DNA of 64,000 nt from Streptomyces sp. YIM 121038 (GCF_006088715.1 NZ_CP030771.1:5537501-5601500), one strand, 5' to 3'; numbered from the stretch's first letter, positions 17,272 through 26,797 are shown. The notes: generated by a model from the letters alone, not told the origin. Numbers and translations are program-made.

Positions 17272-18938
17272 GCCCCACCTCGAACCTTCCCGGCCTTCCC
17301 GCACACGGGCACGTCACCTTTCTCGGTGCCGGACCCGGAGATCCGGGACTGCTGACTCTGCGCGCCGTCGAGGCGCTGGCCCGAGCGGATGTGCTGATCG
17401 CCGAGCCAGATGTTCTCGATGTCGTACGTGTGCATGCCCGAGGGGGTGTGGACACACCCCTGCAGCAGGACGCTGACGGCACGTCAGAAGGCGCTCAGGC
17501 GCCGACGGCTGCACCGGATCGAGCTGCGGCCAATCTTGTCATGGAGGCGGCGCGGGGCGGCAGGCGGGTCGTGCGTGCGGTGACCGGCGATCCCGGCCTG
17601 GACACGGACGCCGCGGACGAGATGCTCGCCTGCGCCGCCGAGGGCATCCCCTTCGAGGTGGTGCCGGGCATCGCGGCCGCGGTGGGCGTGCCCGCCTACG
17701 CGGGGGTGCCGCTGCGGGACGCGCAGGGCACCGACGTGCGCTTCGTCGACGCGCGCACCGCCTCCGACCGCTGCTGGAGCGAGGTCGGCGCCTCGGACGG
17801 GACCGTGGTGGTCTCGACGGCCCTGGACTCGGTGGCCGCGGCCGCCGGTGAGCTGGTGGCCGCCGGGCGCAAGCCCGACACGCCGATCACGGTGACCGTC
17901 GCCGGTACGACGACGTGCCAGCGCACCTGGACCGCGACGCTCGGCACCATCGCGCAGGTCTTCAAGCAGGCGAAGGTCCTCCCGTCGCCCGACGGGGGTC
18001 GGCCCGTCATAGCCGTGGTCGGCGAGCGTTCCGCCGCCGCCCAGCGCGACCAGCTGTCGTGGTTCGAGTCGAAGCCGCTCTTCGGGTGGCGAGTGCTCGT
18101 GCCGCGCACGAAGGAGCAGGCGGCGTCGCTCTCCGACCAGCTGCGTTCGTACGGCGCGGTGCCGCACGAGGTGCCGACGATCGCCGTCGAGCCGCCGCGC
18201 ACGCCCCAGCAGATGGAGCGGGCCGTCAAGGGGCTCGTGACCGGGCGCTACGAGTGGATCGCCTTCACCTCGGTGAACGCCGTCAAGGCGGTGCGCGAGA
18301 AGTTCGAGGAGTACGGCCTCGACGCCCGTGCCTTCGCGGGCATCAAGGTCGCGGCCGTGGGCGAGCAGACGGCCGCCGCGCTGATCGCCTTCGGCGTGAA
18401 GCCGGACCTGGTGCCCAGCGGCGAGCAGTCCGCCGCGGGCCTCCTGGAGGACTGGCCGCCCTACGACCCCGTCTTCGACCCGATCGACCGGGTGTTCCTG
18501 CCCCGGGCCGACATCGCCACGGAGACGCTGGTCGCCGGGCTCATCGACCTCGGGTGGGAGGTCGACGACGTCACCGCCTACCGGACCGTGCGGGCCTCGC
18601 CGCCGCCCGCGGAGACCCGTGAGGCCATCAAGGGCGGCGGCTTCGACGCCGTGCTCTTCACGTCGAGCAGCACGGTGCGCAACCTGGTCGGCATCGCCGG
18701 CAAGCCGCACAACGTGACCGTCATCGCCTGCATCGGTCCCGCCACGGCGAAGACCGCGGAGGAGCACGGCCTGCGCGTGGACGTGATGGCTCCCGAGCCG
18801 TCCGTGCACCAGCTGGCCGCCGCGCTCGCGGAGTTCGGCGCGCGCCGCCGTACGGCCGCGCTGGCGGCGGGGGACCCGGTGACCAGGCCCAGCGAGCGTC
18901 GGCCAGGAGCGCGGAGGCGGCGGGCCGCGGCGCCGTAA
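17268..18938 (+). CDS. hemD: uroporphyrinogen-III synthase fused to a methyltransferase-like domain
   Basis: A 556-aa fusion. Residues 15-260 form a SUMT/tetrapyrrole methylase fold ([16 protein letters not shown]). Residues 265-530 form uroporphyrinogen-III synthase ([52 protein letters not shown]), which cyclises hydroxymethylbilane. The methylase half looks degenerate: the usual GGDPFVFGRG-type loop reads [15 protein letters not shown], so methylation in the siroheme/cobalamin branch is doubtful. TTG 17268 overlaps the hemC stop by three bases, and [10 protein letters not shown] fits the family N terminus. Confidence 0.93.
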   Translation: MSPTSNLPGLPAHGHVTFLGAGPGDPGLLTLRAVEALARADVLIAEPDVLDVVRVHARGGVDTPLQQDADGTSEGAQAPTAAPDRAAANLVMEAARGGRRVVRAVTGDPGLDTDAADEMLACAAEGIPFEVVPGIAAAVGVPAYAGVPLRDAQGTDVRFVDARTASDRCWSEVGASDGTVVVSTALDSVAAAAGELVAAGRKPDTPITVTVAGTTTCQRTWTATLGTIAQVFKQAKVLPSPDGGRPVIAVVGERSAAAQRDQLSWFESKPLFGWRVLVPRTKEQAASLSDQLRSYGAVPHEVPTIAVEPPRTPQQMERAVKGLVTGRYEWIAFTSVNAVKAVREKFEEYGLDARAFAGIKVAAVGEQTAAALIAFGVKPDLVPSGEQSAAGLLEDWPPYDPVFDPIDRVFLPRADIATETLVAGLIDLGWEVDDVTAYRTVRASPPPAETREAIKGGGFDAVLFTSSSTVRNLVGIAGKPHNVTVIACIGPATAKTAEEHGLRVDVMAPEPSVHQLAAALAEFGARRRTAALAAGDPVTRPSERRPGARRRRAAAP

Positions 18939-18979
18939 GGTGCCCTCGCGGGGCGTGCCCCGGGCCCGCCCCTTCCCGG

Positions 18980-19002
18980 ACCGGAGGGCGCTGCCCTCCG
19001 GT
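18980..19002 (+). terminator. hairpin between hemD and hemB
   Basis: A perfect 10-bp stem (18980-18989 with 18993-19002) with loop gct, 40 bp after the hemD stop. A second small ggccttcggcc hairpin follows at about 19016. They may terminate the Rex operon partially before hemB. Confidence 0.65.
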
Positions 19003-19078
19003 ACCTCCGTTCATCGGCCTTCGGCCTCGTCCTGAGACGCCGGACGGGCTGGGTCAGCCCGCCGGAAGGGAGTCAAGA

Positions 19079-20068
19079 GTGAGCACCTACGGTTCGTTTC
19101 CCGGCTCGCGGCCCCGGCGGCTGCGCACCACCCCCGCGATGCGGCGGATGGTCGCCGAGACGCGGCTGCACCCGGCCGATCTGATCCTGCCCGCCTTCGT
19201 GCGGGAGGGCATCGACGAGCCGGTGGCGATCGACGCGATGCCGGGGGTCGTCCAGCACACGCGGGACACCCTGAAGAAGGCCGCCGTCGAGGCGCTGGAG
19301 GCGGGGGTCTCCGGGATCATGCTGTTCGGGGTGCCCGAGGAGTCCAAGAAGGACGCCCTGGGCACGCCGGGCACCGACCCGGACGGCATCCTCCAGGTCG
19401 CGATCCGCGATGTGCGGGCCGAGGTCGGCGACGACCTGATCGTGATGTCCGACCTCTGTCTGGACGAGACGACGGACCACGGGCACTGCGGAGTCCTCGA
19501 CAGCGAGGGCCGCGTCGACAACGACGCCACCCTGGAGCGGTACGCCGAGATGGCGCAGGTGCAGGCCGACGCGGGCGCGCACGTGGTCGGGCCGAGCGGC
19601 ATGATGGACGGTCAGGTCGGCGTCATCCGGGACGCCCTCGACCAGACCGGGCACGAGGACGTGGCGGTCCTCGCCTACACCGCCAAGTACTCCTCCGCGT
19701 TCTACGGCCCCTTCCGGGAGGCCGTGGGGTCCTCGCTGAAGGGCGACCGCAAGACCTACCAGCAGGATCCGGCCAACCTCCGCGAGTCCCTGCGGGAGCT
19801 GGCGCTCGACCTGGAGGAGGGCGCCGACATGGTGATGGTGAAGCCCGCCGGGCCCTACCTCGACGTCCTGGCCAAGGTCGCGGAGCGCGTGGACGTGCCC
19901 GTGGCCGCGTACCAGATCTCCGGTGAGTACGCGATGATCGAGGCCGCCGCCGAGCGCGGCTGGATCGACCGGGACAAGGCGATCGTGGAGTCGCTCACCG
20001 GGATCAGGCGGGCCGGGGCCAATCTGATCCTCACCTACTGGGCGACCGAGGTGGCCCGCCAGCTCTGA
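19079..20068 (+). CDS. hemB: delta-aminolevulinic acid dehydratase (porphobilinogen synthase)
   Basis: Condenses two 5-aminolevulinate molecules to porphobilinogen, 329 aa. The Schiff-base lysines are Lys203 (YTAKYSS) and Lys255 ([10 protein letters not shown]). The metal-site loop reads [14 protein letters not shown]: two of the three usual zinc cysteines are present and the middle one is Asp, so metal preference (Zn or Mg) is uncertain. GTG 19079 follows an aaggga site. It sits 140 bp after hemD with hairpins between, so it may be only partly co-transcribed. Confidence 0.95.
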   Translation: MSTYGSFPGSRPRRLRTTPAMRRMVAETRLHPADLILPAFVREGIDEPVAIDAMPGVVQHTRDTLKKAAVEALEAGVSGIMLFGVPEESKKDALGTPGTDPDGILQVAIRDVRAEVGDDLIVMSDLCLDETTDHGHCGVLDSEGRVDNDATLERYAEMAQVQADAGAHVVGPSGMMDGQVGVIRDALDQTGHEDVAVLAYTAKYSSAFYGPFREAVGSSLKGDRKTYQQDPANLRESLRELALDLEEGADMVMVKPAGPYLDVLAKVAERVDVPVAAYQISGEYAMIEAAAERGWIDRDKAIVESLTGIRRAGANLILTYWATEVARQL

Positions 20069-20086
20069 GCCGTCTCCCGGCCGCGC

Positions 20087-20117
20087 TTGACCTCAACTTA
20101 AGTTGACGTTCCAGAGT
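20087..20117 (+). promoter_or_regulatory. candidate MerR/SoxR-type promoter-operator before the quinone oxidoreductase gene
   Basis: A -35-like TTGACC (20087-20092) is followed by the perfect 14-bp palindrome TCAACTTAAGTTGA (20093-20106) and a weak -10 (CAGAGT, 20112-20117). The spacer is about 19 bp, the long spacer typical of MerR-family promoters. No merR-like gene is adjacent. Confidence 0.6.
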
Positions 20118-20160
20118 GGTGTGTGTCAGGTCGTTCGTCGCCCGCCCGGGAGGACCACAG

Positions 20161-21123
20161 ATGCACGCCGTCGTACTGCGCGAATTCGGATCCGCGGAGA
20201 ACCTTCGCTACGAGACCGTGCCGGACCCCGAGCCGGGGCCCGGCCAGGTCCGGATCGCCGTGAGGGCGGCCGGGGTCCACTTCATCGAGACCGTGATGCG
20301 GGCGGGAGCCGCCAGCGACCTGGCGCCTCCGCTGCCCGAGCTGCCCGCCGTCCTCGGCGGCGAGGTCGCCGGGGTCGTCGACGCGGTCGGCCCCGGGGTC
20401 GACGCCTCCTGGCTCGGCCGGGCCGTCGTGACCGCCTCCGGGACGCCCGGCGGCTACGCCGAGCTGGCCGTCGCCGGGGTGGAACAGGTCTACCCCCTGC
20501 CGCGGGGGCTCGGGTTCCAGGACGCCGTCGCCATGGTCGTCACCGGCGCCACCGCCGTGGGGCTGCTCGACATCGCCGGGATCACCGCCGACGACGTGGT
20601 CCTCGTGACCTCCGCGGCCGGAGGCGTCGGCCGCCTCGTCGTCCAGCACGCGCTCGCCGTGGGCGCCACCGTGGTCGGCGCCGCGGGCGGCCCCGCCAAG
20701 GCCGAGGCCGTGCGCAAACTCGGCGCCGAGGCCGTCGACTACCGCGCGGACGGCTGGGACGACACCGTCCGCCACCTGCTCGGCGCCGACCGGCCGGTGA
20801 CCGTCGTCCTGGACGGGGTCGGCGGCGCCCTGGCCGCCACCGCCTTCGAACTCATCGGTGACGGCGGCCGGTTCGTGTCCGTCGGGGCCGCCTCACAGGT
20901 CGGCTTCACGCCCGCGTCCGACCGGGTCGCCCACGTCGACGCGCTGCTCGACCTCCTGGCCCGGCCCGGGGACCGGCCCGGCTACGAGCGCCGCGCCCTG
21001 GACGCGGGCGCGCGCGGCGACCTGGTGCCCGCCGTGCAGTCCTTCCCGCTGTCCCACGCGGCCGAGGTGCACGCCGCCCTGGAACGCCGGGAGACCACCG
21101 GCAAGGTCGTGCTCGTGCCCTGA
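20161..21123 (+). CDS. zinc-free alcohol dehydrogenase-like / NADPH:quinone oxidoreductase
   Basis: A 320-aa MDR-superfamily oxidoreductase. The GroES-like domain begins MHAVVLREFG, with GGEVAGVVDAVGPGVD. The nucleotide-binding domain has VTSAAGGVGRLVVQHA (about 155-170), the AxxGxxG motif of quinone-oxidoreductase members, and no structural or catalytic zinc ligands. It probably reduces quinones or enones with NADPH. Start ATG 20161 has a ggagg site 7 nt upstream. The operator-like dyad before it suggests induction by a redox or drug signal. Its 3' end converges on the imine-reductase-like gene. Confidence 0.88.
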   Translation: MHAVVLREFGSAENLRYETVPDPEPGPGQVRIAVRAAGVHFIETVMRAGAASDLAPPLPELPAVLGGEVAGVVDAVGPGVDASWLGRAVVTASGTPGGYAELAVAGVEQVYPLPRGLGFQDAVAMVVTGATAVGLLDIAGITADDVVLVTSAAGGVGRLVVQHALAVGATVVGAAGGPAKAEAVRKLGAEAVDYRADGWDDTVRHLLGADRPVTVVLDGVGGALAATAFELIGDGGRFVSVGAASQVGFTPASDRVAHVDALLDLLARPGDRPGYERRALDAGARGDLVPAVQSFPLSHAAEVHAALERRETTGKVVLVP

Positions 21124-21163
21124 GGGTCCGTGCCCCGAGGGCTCGTGCCCCGAAGGTGAACGC

Positions 21164-22054
21164 CTAGCCCCGCTGGAGGAGTTCGGCGAGCCGGGACAGG
21201 CCGTCCGCGCCGTGACCCTGCTCGACCGCGCGGTCGAGCAGGGGCTGCACGCCCGCGAACAGCTCGTCGCTGACGCCCGCCTCCGCGAACGCCGCGAGCA
21301 GGTTCGGGAACGCCGCCTGGTTGACCTCCAGGCTGGAGACGTCCGTCAGGTGCTGCCCGGACTCCAGCGCGGCCGCCGTGCCGGGCACGAGACCGTGCGT
21401 CATGGCGGTGATCCAGTCGGCCAGGAGCGGCGCGAACTCCTTCGGCGGCACACCCGCCCTGCCCGTCAGGGCGAACGCCTGCGTCACGCCCTGGATCATC
21501 CCGTACATGCCGGTGAGCAGCGACAGGTCCCACAGCGCGGCCAGGCCCGCGTCCTGGCCGACCCACTTGGTGTCGGCCATCGCGGCCAGCGTCTCGCGGT
21601 GCTCCTGGAACGCCTCCTCGTCACCGCTGTAGAGGATGTAGGCGCCCGGCGTCGCGATCATCGGGGGGATCGCCATGATCCCGGCGTCGACGTACGCGAT
21701 GTCGTGCTTCGCCGCCCAGGCCGCGAGCTCGCGGGCCTGCGCCGGGGTGCCGTTCGTGGTGTTCACCAGGGTCTTGCCGCGCAGCTCCTCGGCGAGCGGC
21801 TCGAAGAGGTCCCGGACGTGGTCGTTGAGGGTGAGGCAGGCGATCACCAGGGGGCTGGCGGCGACCGCGGCCAGGGGCGTCCCCGCGGGAGTCGCGCCCT
21901 GGGCCGCGAGGGGGCCCGTCTTCGCGGCCGTACGGTTCCAGACCGTGGTGGGGTGGCCCGCCTTGAGCAGGGCGGCCGCCAGGGCGCTGCCCATGTTGCC
22001 GAGCCCGAGGACGGACACGGACGGCTTGGAGGACGCGGAGGGCGCGGAGGACAT
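21164..22054 (-). CDS. NAD(P)-dependent oxidoreductase, imine-reductase/6-phosphogluconate-dehydrogenase-like
   Basis: A 296-aa two-domain protein. The N-terminal Rossmann domain carries VLGLGNMGSALAAAL and VWNRTAAK, the NADPH-specificity Arg signature of the beta-hydroxyacid dehydrogenase/imine reductase group. The C-terminal all-helical dimer domain starts near 165 (LSLLTGMYGMIQGV). Streptomyces imine reductases have this architecture; the natural substrate cannot be stated. ATG 22054 after aaggag is chosen; a longer frame to 22129 would run into the operator-like dyad at 22128-22153. Confidence 0.87.
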   Translation of the reverse strand: MSSAPSASSKPSVSVLGLGNMGSALAAALLKAGHPTTVWNRTAAKTGPLAAQGATPAGTPLAAVAASPLVIACLTLNDHVRDLFEPLAEELRGKTLVNTTNGTPAQARELAAWAAKHDIAYVDAGIMAIPPMIATPGAYILYSGDEEAFQEHRETLAAMADTKWVGQDAGLAALWDLSLLTGMYGMIQGVTQAFALTGRAGVPPKEFAPLLADWITAMTHGLVPGTAAALESGQHLTDVSSLEVNQAAFPNLLAAFAEAGVSDELFAGVQPLLDRAVEQGHGADGLSRLAELLQRG

Positions 22055-22127
22055 GGGGGCTCCTTGGAGTGGGGAAAGGGGGGATCGAGGTGATGCCTCG
22101 ATCCTCCGGTCCCACGATCCTTCGGAC

Positions 22128-22153
22128 AAGTACCGACTTTTTAGTGCGTACTT
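22128..22153. promoter_or_regulatory. HxlR-like operator dyad before the imine-reductase-like gene
   Basis: Two 11-bp arms, aagtaccgact and agtgcgtactt, are inverted with 9 of 11 matches around tttt. The AAGTAC...GTACTT outline with an AT-rich centre resembles HxlR-family targets. It lies 74 bp upstream of the gene start; no hxlR-like gene is in the window. Confidence 0.55.
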
Positions 22154-22189
22154 ACGGTTTGGTCAGTGGAGATTCCGTCAGGGAAGATG

Positions 22190-22226
22190 CCGCGCCCGCG
22201 CACCAGGGGGAGGTGCGCGGGCGCGG
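22190..22226 (-). terminator. terminator after the DUF4232-like gene
   Basis: A perfect 15-bp inverted repeat (22190-22204 with 22212-22226) with a 7-nt loop, 43 bp beyond the stop of the minus-strand gene at 22269. It insulates that gene from the imine-reductase-like gene promoter. Confidence 0.85.
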
Positions 22227-22268
22227 CCGGGGGGAGTCGTACGGTCCCGCGGACCTACCGGTAGGGGG

Positions 22269-22802
22269 CTACCAGTAGAGGGCGTCCGCGGCCGTCGACT
22301 GCCAGTAGGTGACGAAGGCGGAGGTGTCCACGTACACGCTGCCGCCCGGGAGCTTCGGGTGCGCCGTGGTGCCCACGCTGCCGTTCGCCGCGCGGTTGGA
22401 GAAGAGGACGCCGAGCTTCTTGGCGTCGTAGCCGTCCTCGCCCTCCGGCGACGAGGTGCCGATGCCCGCGTATGCCGACTGGCCCGGCTTCAGCGTGACG
22501 ACCGCCTGCGGGACGCTGTCCCGGAGGACCTGGGTGGCGGACTGCGCCTCGTCGAAGCGCAGGTACGGGGCGTTGTACGCGTAGCAGGTCTTGGTGCCGG
22601 TGTTCTTGGCGGTCAGGAGCAGGTGGTTGACCGGGCGCTGGACCTCCTTGACCGTGACCTTGGTGGTGGCGGCGGAGCAGGCGACCGGCGCGGCGGACTT
22701 GGCGGGCGCGGCGGCCGTCGCCGCCGTCCCGGCGAGGGTGGTCAGGGAGAGCGCGGCGGTGAGGGTGACGAGGGCGGCCGTGGTGCGGCGGTTCGTGCGC
22801 AT
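22269..22802 (-). CDS. secreted DUF4232-like protein
   Basis: A 177-aa protein with a Sec signal peptide (MRTNRRTTAALVTLTAALSL..., Ala-rich cleavage region near residues 28-33). The mature part has the DUF4232 pattern: a Cys after the signal (VACSAATTKVTV), LLLTAKNTGTKTCYAY, then a beta-rich domain ending TSAFVTYWQST. It is probably a small extracellular beta-sandwich protein of unknown role. The paralogue just upstream (22894-23619) shares the NTGxKxC, P.LRF/KFE and KPGxxxYAG elements, so the two are a diverged duplication. Confidence 0.82.
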   Translation of the reverse strand: MRTNRRTTAALVTLTAALSLTTLAGTAATAAAPAKSAAPVACSAATTKVTVKEVQRPVNHLLLTAKNTGTKTCYAYNAPYLRFDEAQSATQVLRDSVPQAVVTLKPGQSAYAGIGTSSPEGEDGYDAKKLGVLFSNRAANGSVGTTAHPKLPGGSVYVDTSAFVTYWQSTAADALYW

Positions 22803-22893
22803 GGTCGGATCCGTCTCATTTCTCGTGTGGTTCGGTCACGGCGGTGGAAGGGGCCGCCGGGTGCGGTCCGGCCGGGCGGCCGGACGCGGGTGG

Positions 22894-23619
22894 TCAGTTG
22901 AGCGCGTCGGTCGAGCTGGTCAGCCAGTACGTGACGCGCAGCTTGTCGTCCACGTGGACGCCCTTCGCCTGGAGCGCGGCCTCGGCCATCCGGTCGCTGC
23001 CCTCGAAGCCGACCTCCAGGCTCTGCGCGGTGTAGCCCTCGCCGCCGCTGCCGTCCCCGGCGGACAGGATCGCCCCGGCGTAGCCCTTGGCGCCCGGCTT
23101 GAGCGAGGTGACGGCCTGCGGCTTGGTGTTCTCCATGACCGGCGGGACGGACTGCGCGTTCTCGAACTTGAGCCGCGGATAGCCCTTCAGGTCGCACATC
23201 TTGGAGCCGGTGTTGGTGACCGTGATGAGCATGTAGTTGAGGGGGCGCTGCACCGGGGTCGCGGTGATCGAGGTGTTGGCGGCGGAACAGGGCACGCGGT
23301 TCGCCGGGTCGTACGGGTCGGACTCCGTGCCGCCGGACGCGCCGGACGAGCCCTTGCCGCTGCCGGAGGAGCCGCCGGAGCCCTCGCTTCCGCCGCTCCC
23401 GCCGGAACCGTCGGCCCCTGAACCGTCGTCAGACTTCTCGGGTCGCTGTGCCGCGTCGGACTCCTGTGACGAGCTGTCCGTGGACGACTGCGTGGACTTC
23501 GCGGCGCCCTCGTCCCGGGTGCCGTCTTCGTCGTCGCACGCCGTCAGCGAGAGCGCGGCGACCGCGATCGTCGCGGCGGCGAGCAAGCGGGTACGGGGAC
23601 GTCGGACGGGCGCACGCAT
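22894..23619 (-). CDS. DUF4232-like lipoprotein
   Basis: A 241-aa lipoprotein. The signal peptide ends in lipobox LTAC (residues 21-24), followed by a Ser/Gly/Asp-rich linker of about 80 residues (GSGGSGGSEGSGGSSGSG) that probably spans the cell wall. The C-terminal DUF4232-like domain has CSAANTSITATPVQRPLN and TNTGSKMCDLKGYPRLKFE. Function is unknown. ATG 23619 is chosen since it starts a typical MRAPVRRPRTR signal; upstream in-frame codons are unlikely. It lies about 90 bp upstream of its paralogue. Confidence 0.84.
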   Translation of the reverse strand: MRAPVRRPRTRLLAAATIAVAALSLTACDDEDGTRDEGAAKSTQSSTDSSSQESDAAQRPEKSDDGSGADGSGGSGGSEGSGGSSGSGKGSSGASGGTESDPYDPANRVPCSAANTSITATPVQRPLNYMLITVTNTGSKMCDLKGYPRLKFENAQSVPPVMENTKPQAVTSLKPGAKGYAGAILSAGDGSGGEGYTAQSLEVGFEGSDRMAEAALQAKGVHVDDKLRVTYWLTSSTDALN

Positions 23620-23825
23620 GGCTGGTCTCTTCTCGTGTGACGGGGTAGACGCGTGCCGCTCGGCCGGGCCGTGACGAGCGGCGTGCTTGGATGACCAACA
23701 GCTTGTGCGGGGTTTCGTCCCAGCCGTTAGCCTCACCGCGGTGTTCGGGACGCTGGAATGTTCGTACCGGCCCTGAGCTGGGGGAATAGGTGCCGCCTGG
23801 AACGGTGGCGCGGGAAGGAGAACAC

Positions 23826-25376
23826 GTGGGGGCGGGCGATCTCGCGGAGCTGTTGCGAGAACTGAAGGGGCGGTCCGGGCTCAGCTACGGAGCCCTCGCC
23901 AAGAGACTGCACGTCAGCACGTCGACGCTCCACCGCTATGTGAACGGCACCGCCGTGCCCACGGAGTTCGCCCCGGTCGAGCGCCTCGCCCGGCTGTGCA
24001 AGGCCACTCCGGAGGAGCTGGTGGAGGTCCACCGCAGGTGGATCGTCGCCGACGCGACGCGCGGGCGTAAGGCGGAGCCGGTGGCCGAGGCGGCCACCCA
24101 GGCCGTACCGGATGCCGCGCCTGAGCCGGATCCCGCGCCCGTACCGGATCCCGCGCCTGAGCCGCATCCCGAGCCCGCGACCGTCGTCGACACAGCCGCG
24201 CCCCGGCCGGAACCGGACGCCGTACAGGAACCGGGTCCGGGACCGGGATCGGAACCGAAGCAGGAGCCGGGGCCGGAACCTGAGCCGGACCCTGGCCCCG
24301 GCCGGGAGCCGGAACCGGAGGTCGAACTGCGGCGCCACCCCCGGCCGCACCCCGGCAAGACCCCCCGCAAGACCCTCCGCGTCCCGCGTGGCAGGCGCCA
24401 GCGGCTCGGCGTCCTCGCCGCCGTCGGCGTCGTGCTCGCCCTCGGCGGCACCGCCCTCGCCGTGCACTCGGCCTCCGGCAGCTCCGGCGGCGACGGCAAG
24501 AACGCCGCCGCGGACAAGGGCCCCAGTGCCGGGGCCGAGCGTTCGCCGTCCGGCACGCCGGACGAGAAGGAGCCGTCCGGCAAGCCCTCCGTCACCTCCT
24601 CGGCCAAGCCCCCCGAGAAGGAGGACGTGGACAAGAAGGACGGCGGCGGCCCGAAGGGCGCCCCCAAGGGCGGCGGGGAAGGCAGCGAGGGCCGCTCCTC
24701 CGGCGCCGGAGGCCGGGCGCCCGGAAGCGCCTCGGCCCGCGCCCCCGTCACCGTGTCCACCAACCCCCAGTACTGGCAGTCCGACTGCGGACGCCCGTAC
24801 CTCATCAGCCGCGCGCCGGGCCGACTGCCCGCGCCGCCCACCTCGCAGGACGCCCCGGGCTGGGTGTCCGCGTTCGACGGGGTCGCGGCCGAGCAGCACG
24901 ACGTGAAGTTCACCGTCCAGGGGACCGGCAAGGAGACCGTCGTCCTGGAGTCCCTGAACGTCCGCGTCGTCGGCAAGAGCGAACCGCTCGCCCGGAACAT
25001 GTACCTCATGGGCTACCTCGGCGTGGGCTGCGGCAGCGGCATCCCCAAGCACTCCTTCGACGTACAGCTCGACAGGGGACAGGCCGCCCTCGTCTCCCAG
25101 GGCGACGAATTCCCCTACAAGGTCAGCGAGAACGACCCCGAGACCTTCTTCGTCTTCGCCACCAGCAAGACCCGCTACGTGCGCTGGTACCTGGAGCTGG
25201 AGTGGTCCAGCGGCTCCCGGCACGGGACGGTCGTCATCGACGACGAGGGCAAGCCGTTCCGCACGAGCGGCCCCCCGAAGAACCGCACCTACGGCTACAC
25301 CCTCGACAACAAGGAGTGGGTGAAGGCGTGGCGCCGCCCCAACGGGGAGGACGGGTACGACTGGGAGCGCGGCTAG
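23826..25376 (+). CDS. membrane-anchored HTH regulator with extracytoplasmic domain
   Basis: A 516-aa one-component-like protein. Residues 5-65 form an XRE-type HTH (LSYGALAKRLHVSTSTLHRYVNG). Next comes a long Pro-Glu-Pro/Asp-rich linker (about 90-175), one transmembrane span (RLGVLAAVGVVLALGGTALAV, about 200-220), a Gly/Lys/Ser-rich outer linker (225-310), and a C-terminal domain of about 200 residues with paired Cys (DCGRPY, GVGCGSG). The layout predicts DNA binding inside and sensing outside, so signal would pass through the membrane. GTG 23826 after aaggaga is preferred to GTG 23790. It diverges from the two DUF4232-like genes. Confidence 0.8.
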   Translation: MGAGDLAELLRELKGRSGLSYGALAKRLHVSTSTLHRYVNGTAVPTEFAPVERLARLCKATPEELVEVHRRWIVADATRGRKAEPVAEAATQAVPDAAPEPDPAPVPDPAPEPHPEPATVVDTAAPRPEPDAVQEPGPGPGSEPKQEPGPEPEPDPGPGREPEPEVELRRHPRPHPGKTPRKTLRVPRGRRQRLGVLAAVGVVLALGGTALAVHSASGSSGGDGKNAAADKGPSAGAERSPSGTPDEKEPSGKPSVTSSAKPPEKEDVDKKDGGGPKGAPKGGGEGSEGRSSGAGGRAPGSASARAPVTVSTNPQYWQSDCGRPYLISRAPGRLPAPPTSQDAPGWVSAFDGVAAEQHDVKFTVQGTGKETVVLESLNVRVVGKSEPLARNMYLMGYLGVGCGSGIPKHSFDVQLDRGQAALVSQGDEFPYKVSENDPETFFVFATSKTRYVRWYLELEWSSGSRHGTVVIDDEGKPFRTSGPPKNRTYGYTLDNKEWVKAWRRPNGEDGYDWERG

Positions 25377-25513
25377 CGGCGGCCGGAGCGGGCGGGCCGC
25401 CCCGGGCAGGCGGGGCCGGGGCCGCCCGGGGCACGCGCGTCCGCATCGCGAGAAACGACTCCTGTAAGGGCCACTCATCCGCCTAGGCTGCTCGGCAACC
25501 GAAGGAGCAGCCG

Positions 25514-26797
25514 ATGACCGCCACCGCACCCGCGCCCAGCACCGCCCCCGTTCCGGCCCTCGCCGCCCGCGCCGCCGCCGTCGGCGGCTCGCCCGTACGG
25601 GACATCCTCGCGGTCACCGCACGCCCTGAGGTCATCAACTTCGCGGGCGGCCTGCCCGCGCCCGAGTTCTTCGACAGCGAGGGCGTCGCCGCCGCCTACC
25701 AGGCCGTCCTCACCACGCGGCCCGGGCAGGCGCTCCAGTACTCGACGACCGAGGGGGAGCCCGCGCTGCGCGCCCGCATAGCCGGGCGGTACACCGGCGG
25801 CGGGCTCGCCACCGACGCCGACGACATCCTCGTCACCACCGGCTCCCAGCAGGCCCTCTCGCTGCTCGCCACGGCGCTCGTCGAGCCCGGCGACACCGTG
25901 CTCGTCGAGAACCCCTGCTACCTCGCGGCACTCCAGGTGTTCGCCTTCGCGGGCGCGCGCGTCGTCGCCGTGCCCGGCGACGAGGAGGGCATCGACCCCG
26001 GCGCCCTGGAGTCCCTGATCGCCGAGCACCGGCCCAAACTCCTGTACACCGTGCCCACGTTCCAGAACCCGACCGGACGCACCATGTCCGCCGGGCGGCG
26101 CGCCGCCGTCGCCGCCGTGGCCGGCCGGCGCGGCCTCTGGATCGTCGAGGACGACCCCTACGGGGAGCTGCGCTTCGAGGGCGAGCGCGTGCCGTGGATC
26201 GCTGCCCACGCCGGGGCCGAGGACCGGACCGCGCTGCTCGGCAGCTTCTCGAAGGTGATGGCGCCCGGCCTCAGGCTCGGCTGGCTGCGGGCCCCCGCCG
26301 CGCTGCGGCGCGCCTGCGCCATCGCCAAGCAGGCCGCCGACCTGCACACGCCCACCGTCAACCAGCTCGCCGCCGCCTGGTACCTGGAGCGCTACGACCT
26401 GGACGCGCACGTGGCGAAGGTCGCCGGGGCCTACCGCGAGCGGCGGGACGCGATGCTCGCGGGCCTGGCGGCCGCCCTCCCCGAAGGATCCACGTGGAAC
26501 CGCCCCGAGGGCGGCATGTTCCTGTGGGCCCGCCTGCCCTCCGGCCACGACGCGACGGCCCGCCTCCGCGAGGTCATCACCCACGACGTGGCCTACGTCC
26601 CCGGAGCCCCCTTCTACGCGGGCACCCCGGACCCCGCCACCCTCCGCCTGTGCTTCGTCACCCAGACCCCGGACGAGATCACCGAGGGCCTGCGCAGACT
26701 CCGCGCGGGACTCGTCGGACAAACGGCGGAACGCGGGGGCTCCGACGCCGGGGCCCCCGCGTCCCGCGACGGGATCAGAGGCGCTCAGGCGTCCTGA
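25514..26797 (+). CDS. PLP-dependent class I/II aminotransferase (2-aminoadipate-transaminase-like)
   Basis: A 427-aa fold-type I PLP enzyme. Seen are [58 protein letters not shown] (cofactor Asp/Tyr) and [14 protein letters not shown] with the Schiff-base Lys. The set matches LysN/aromatic aminotransferase-like members related to MocR C-terminal domains, without the GntR domain. Amino-donor range is unknown. The last 8 codons overlap the convergent argS end, and the tail codes through the hairpin at 26732-26761. A gaaggag site precedes ATG 25514. Confidence 0.9.
   Translation: MTATAPAPSTAPVPALAARAAAVGGSPVRDILAVTARPEVINFAGGLPAPEFFDSEGVAAAYQAVLTTRPGQALQYSTTEGEPALRARIAGRYTGGGLATDADDILVTTGSQQALSLLATALVEPGDTVLVENPCYLAALQVFAFAGARVVAVPGDEEGIDPGALESLIAEHRPKLLYTVPTFQNPTGRTMSAGRRAAVAAVAGRRGLWIVEDDPYGELRFEGERVPWIAAHAGAEDRTALLGSFSKVMAPGLRLGWLRAPAALRRACAIAKQAADLHTPTVNQLAAAWYLERYDLDAHVAKVAGAYRERRDAMLAGLAAALPEGSTWNRPEGGMFLWARLPSGHDATARLREVITHDVAYVPGAPFYAGTPDPATLRLCFVTQTPDEITEGLRRLRAGLVGQTAERGGSDAGAPASRDGIRGAQAS
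26732..26761 (-). terminator. argS terminator embedded in the aminotransferase 3' end
   Basis: A 9-bp inverted repeat (26732-26740 with 26753-26761) beyond the argS stop on the minus strand. It lies inside the last codons of the convergent aminotransferase gene. Confidence 0.55.
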
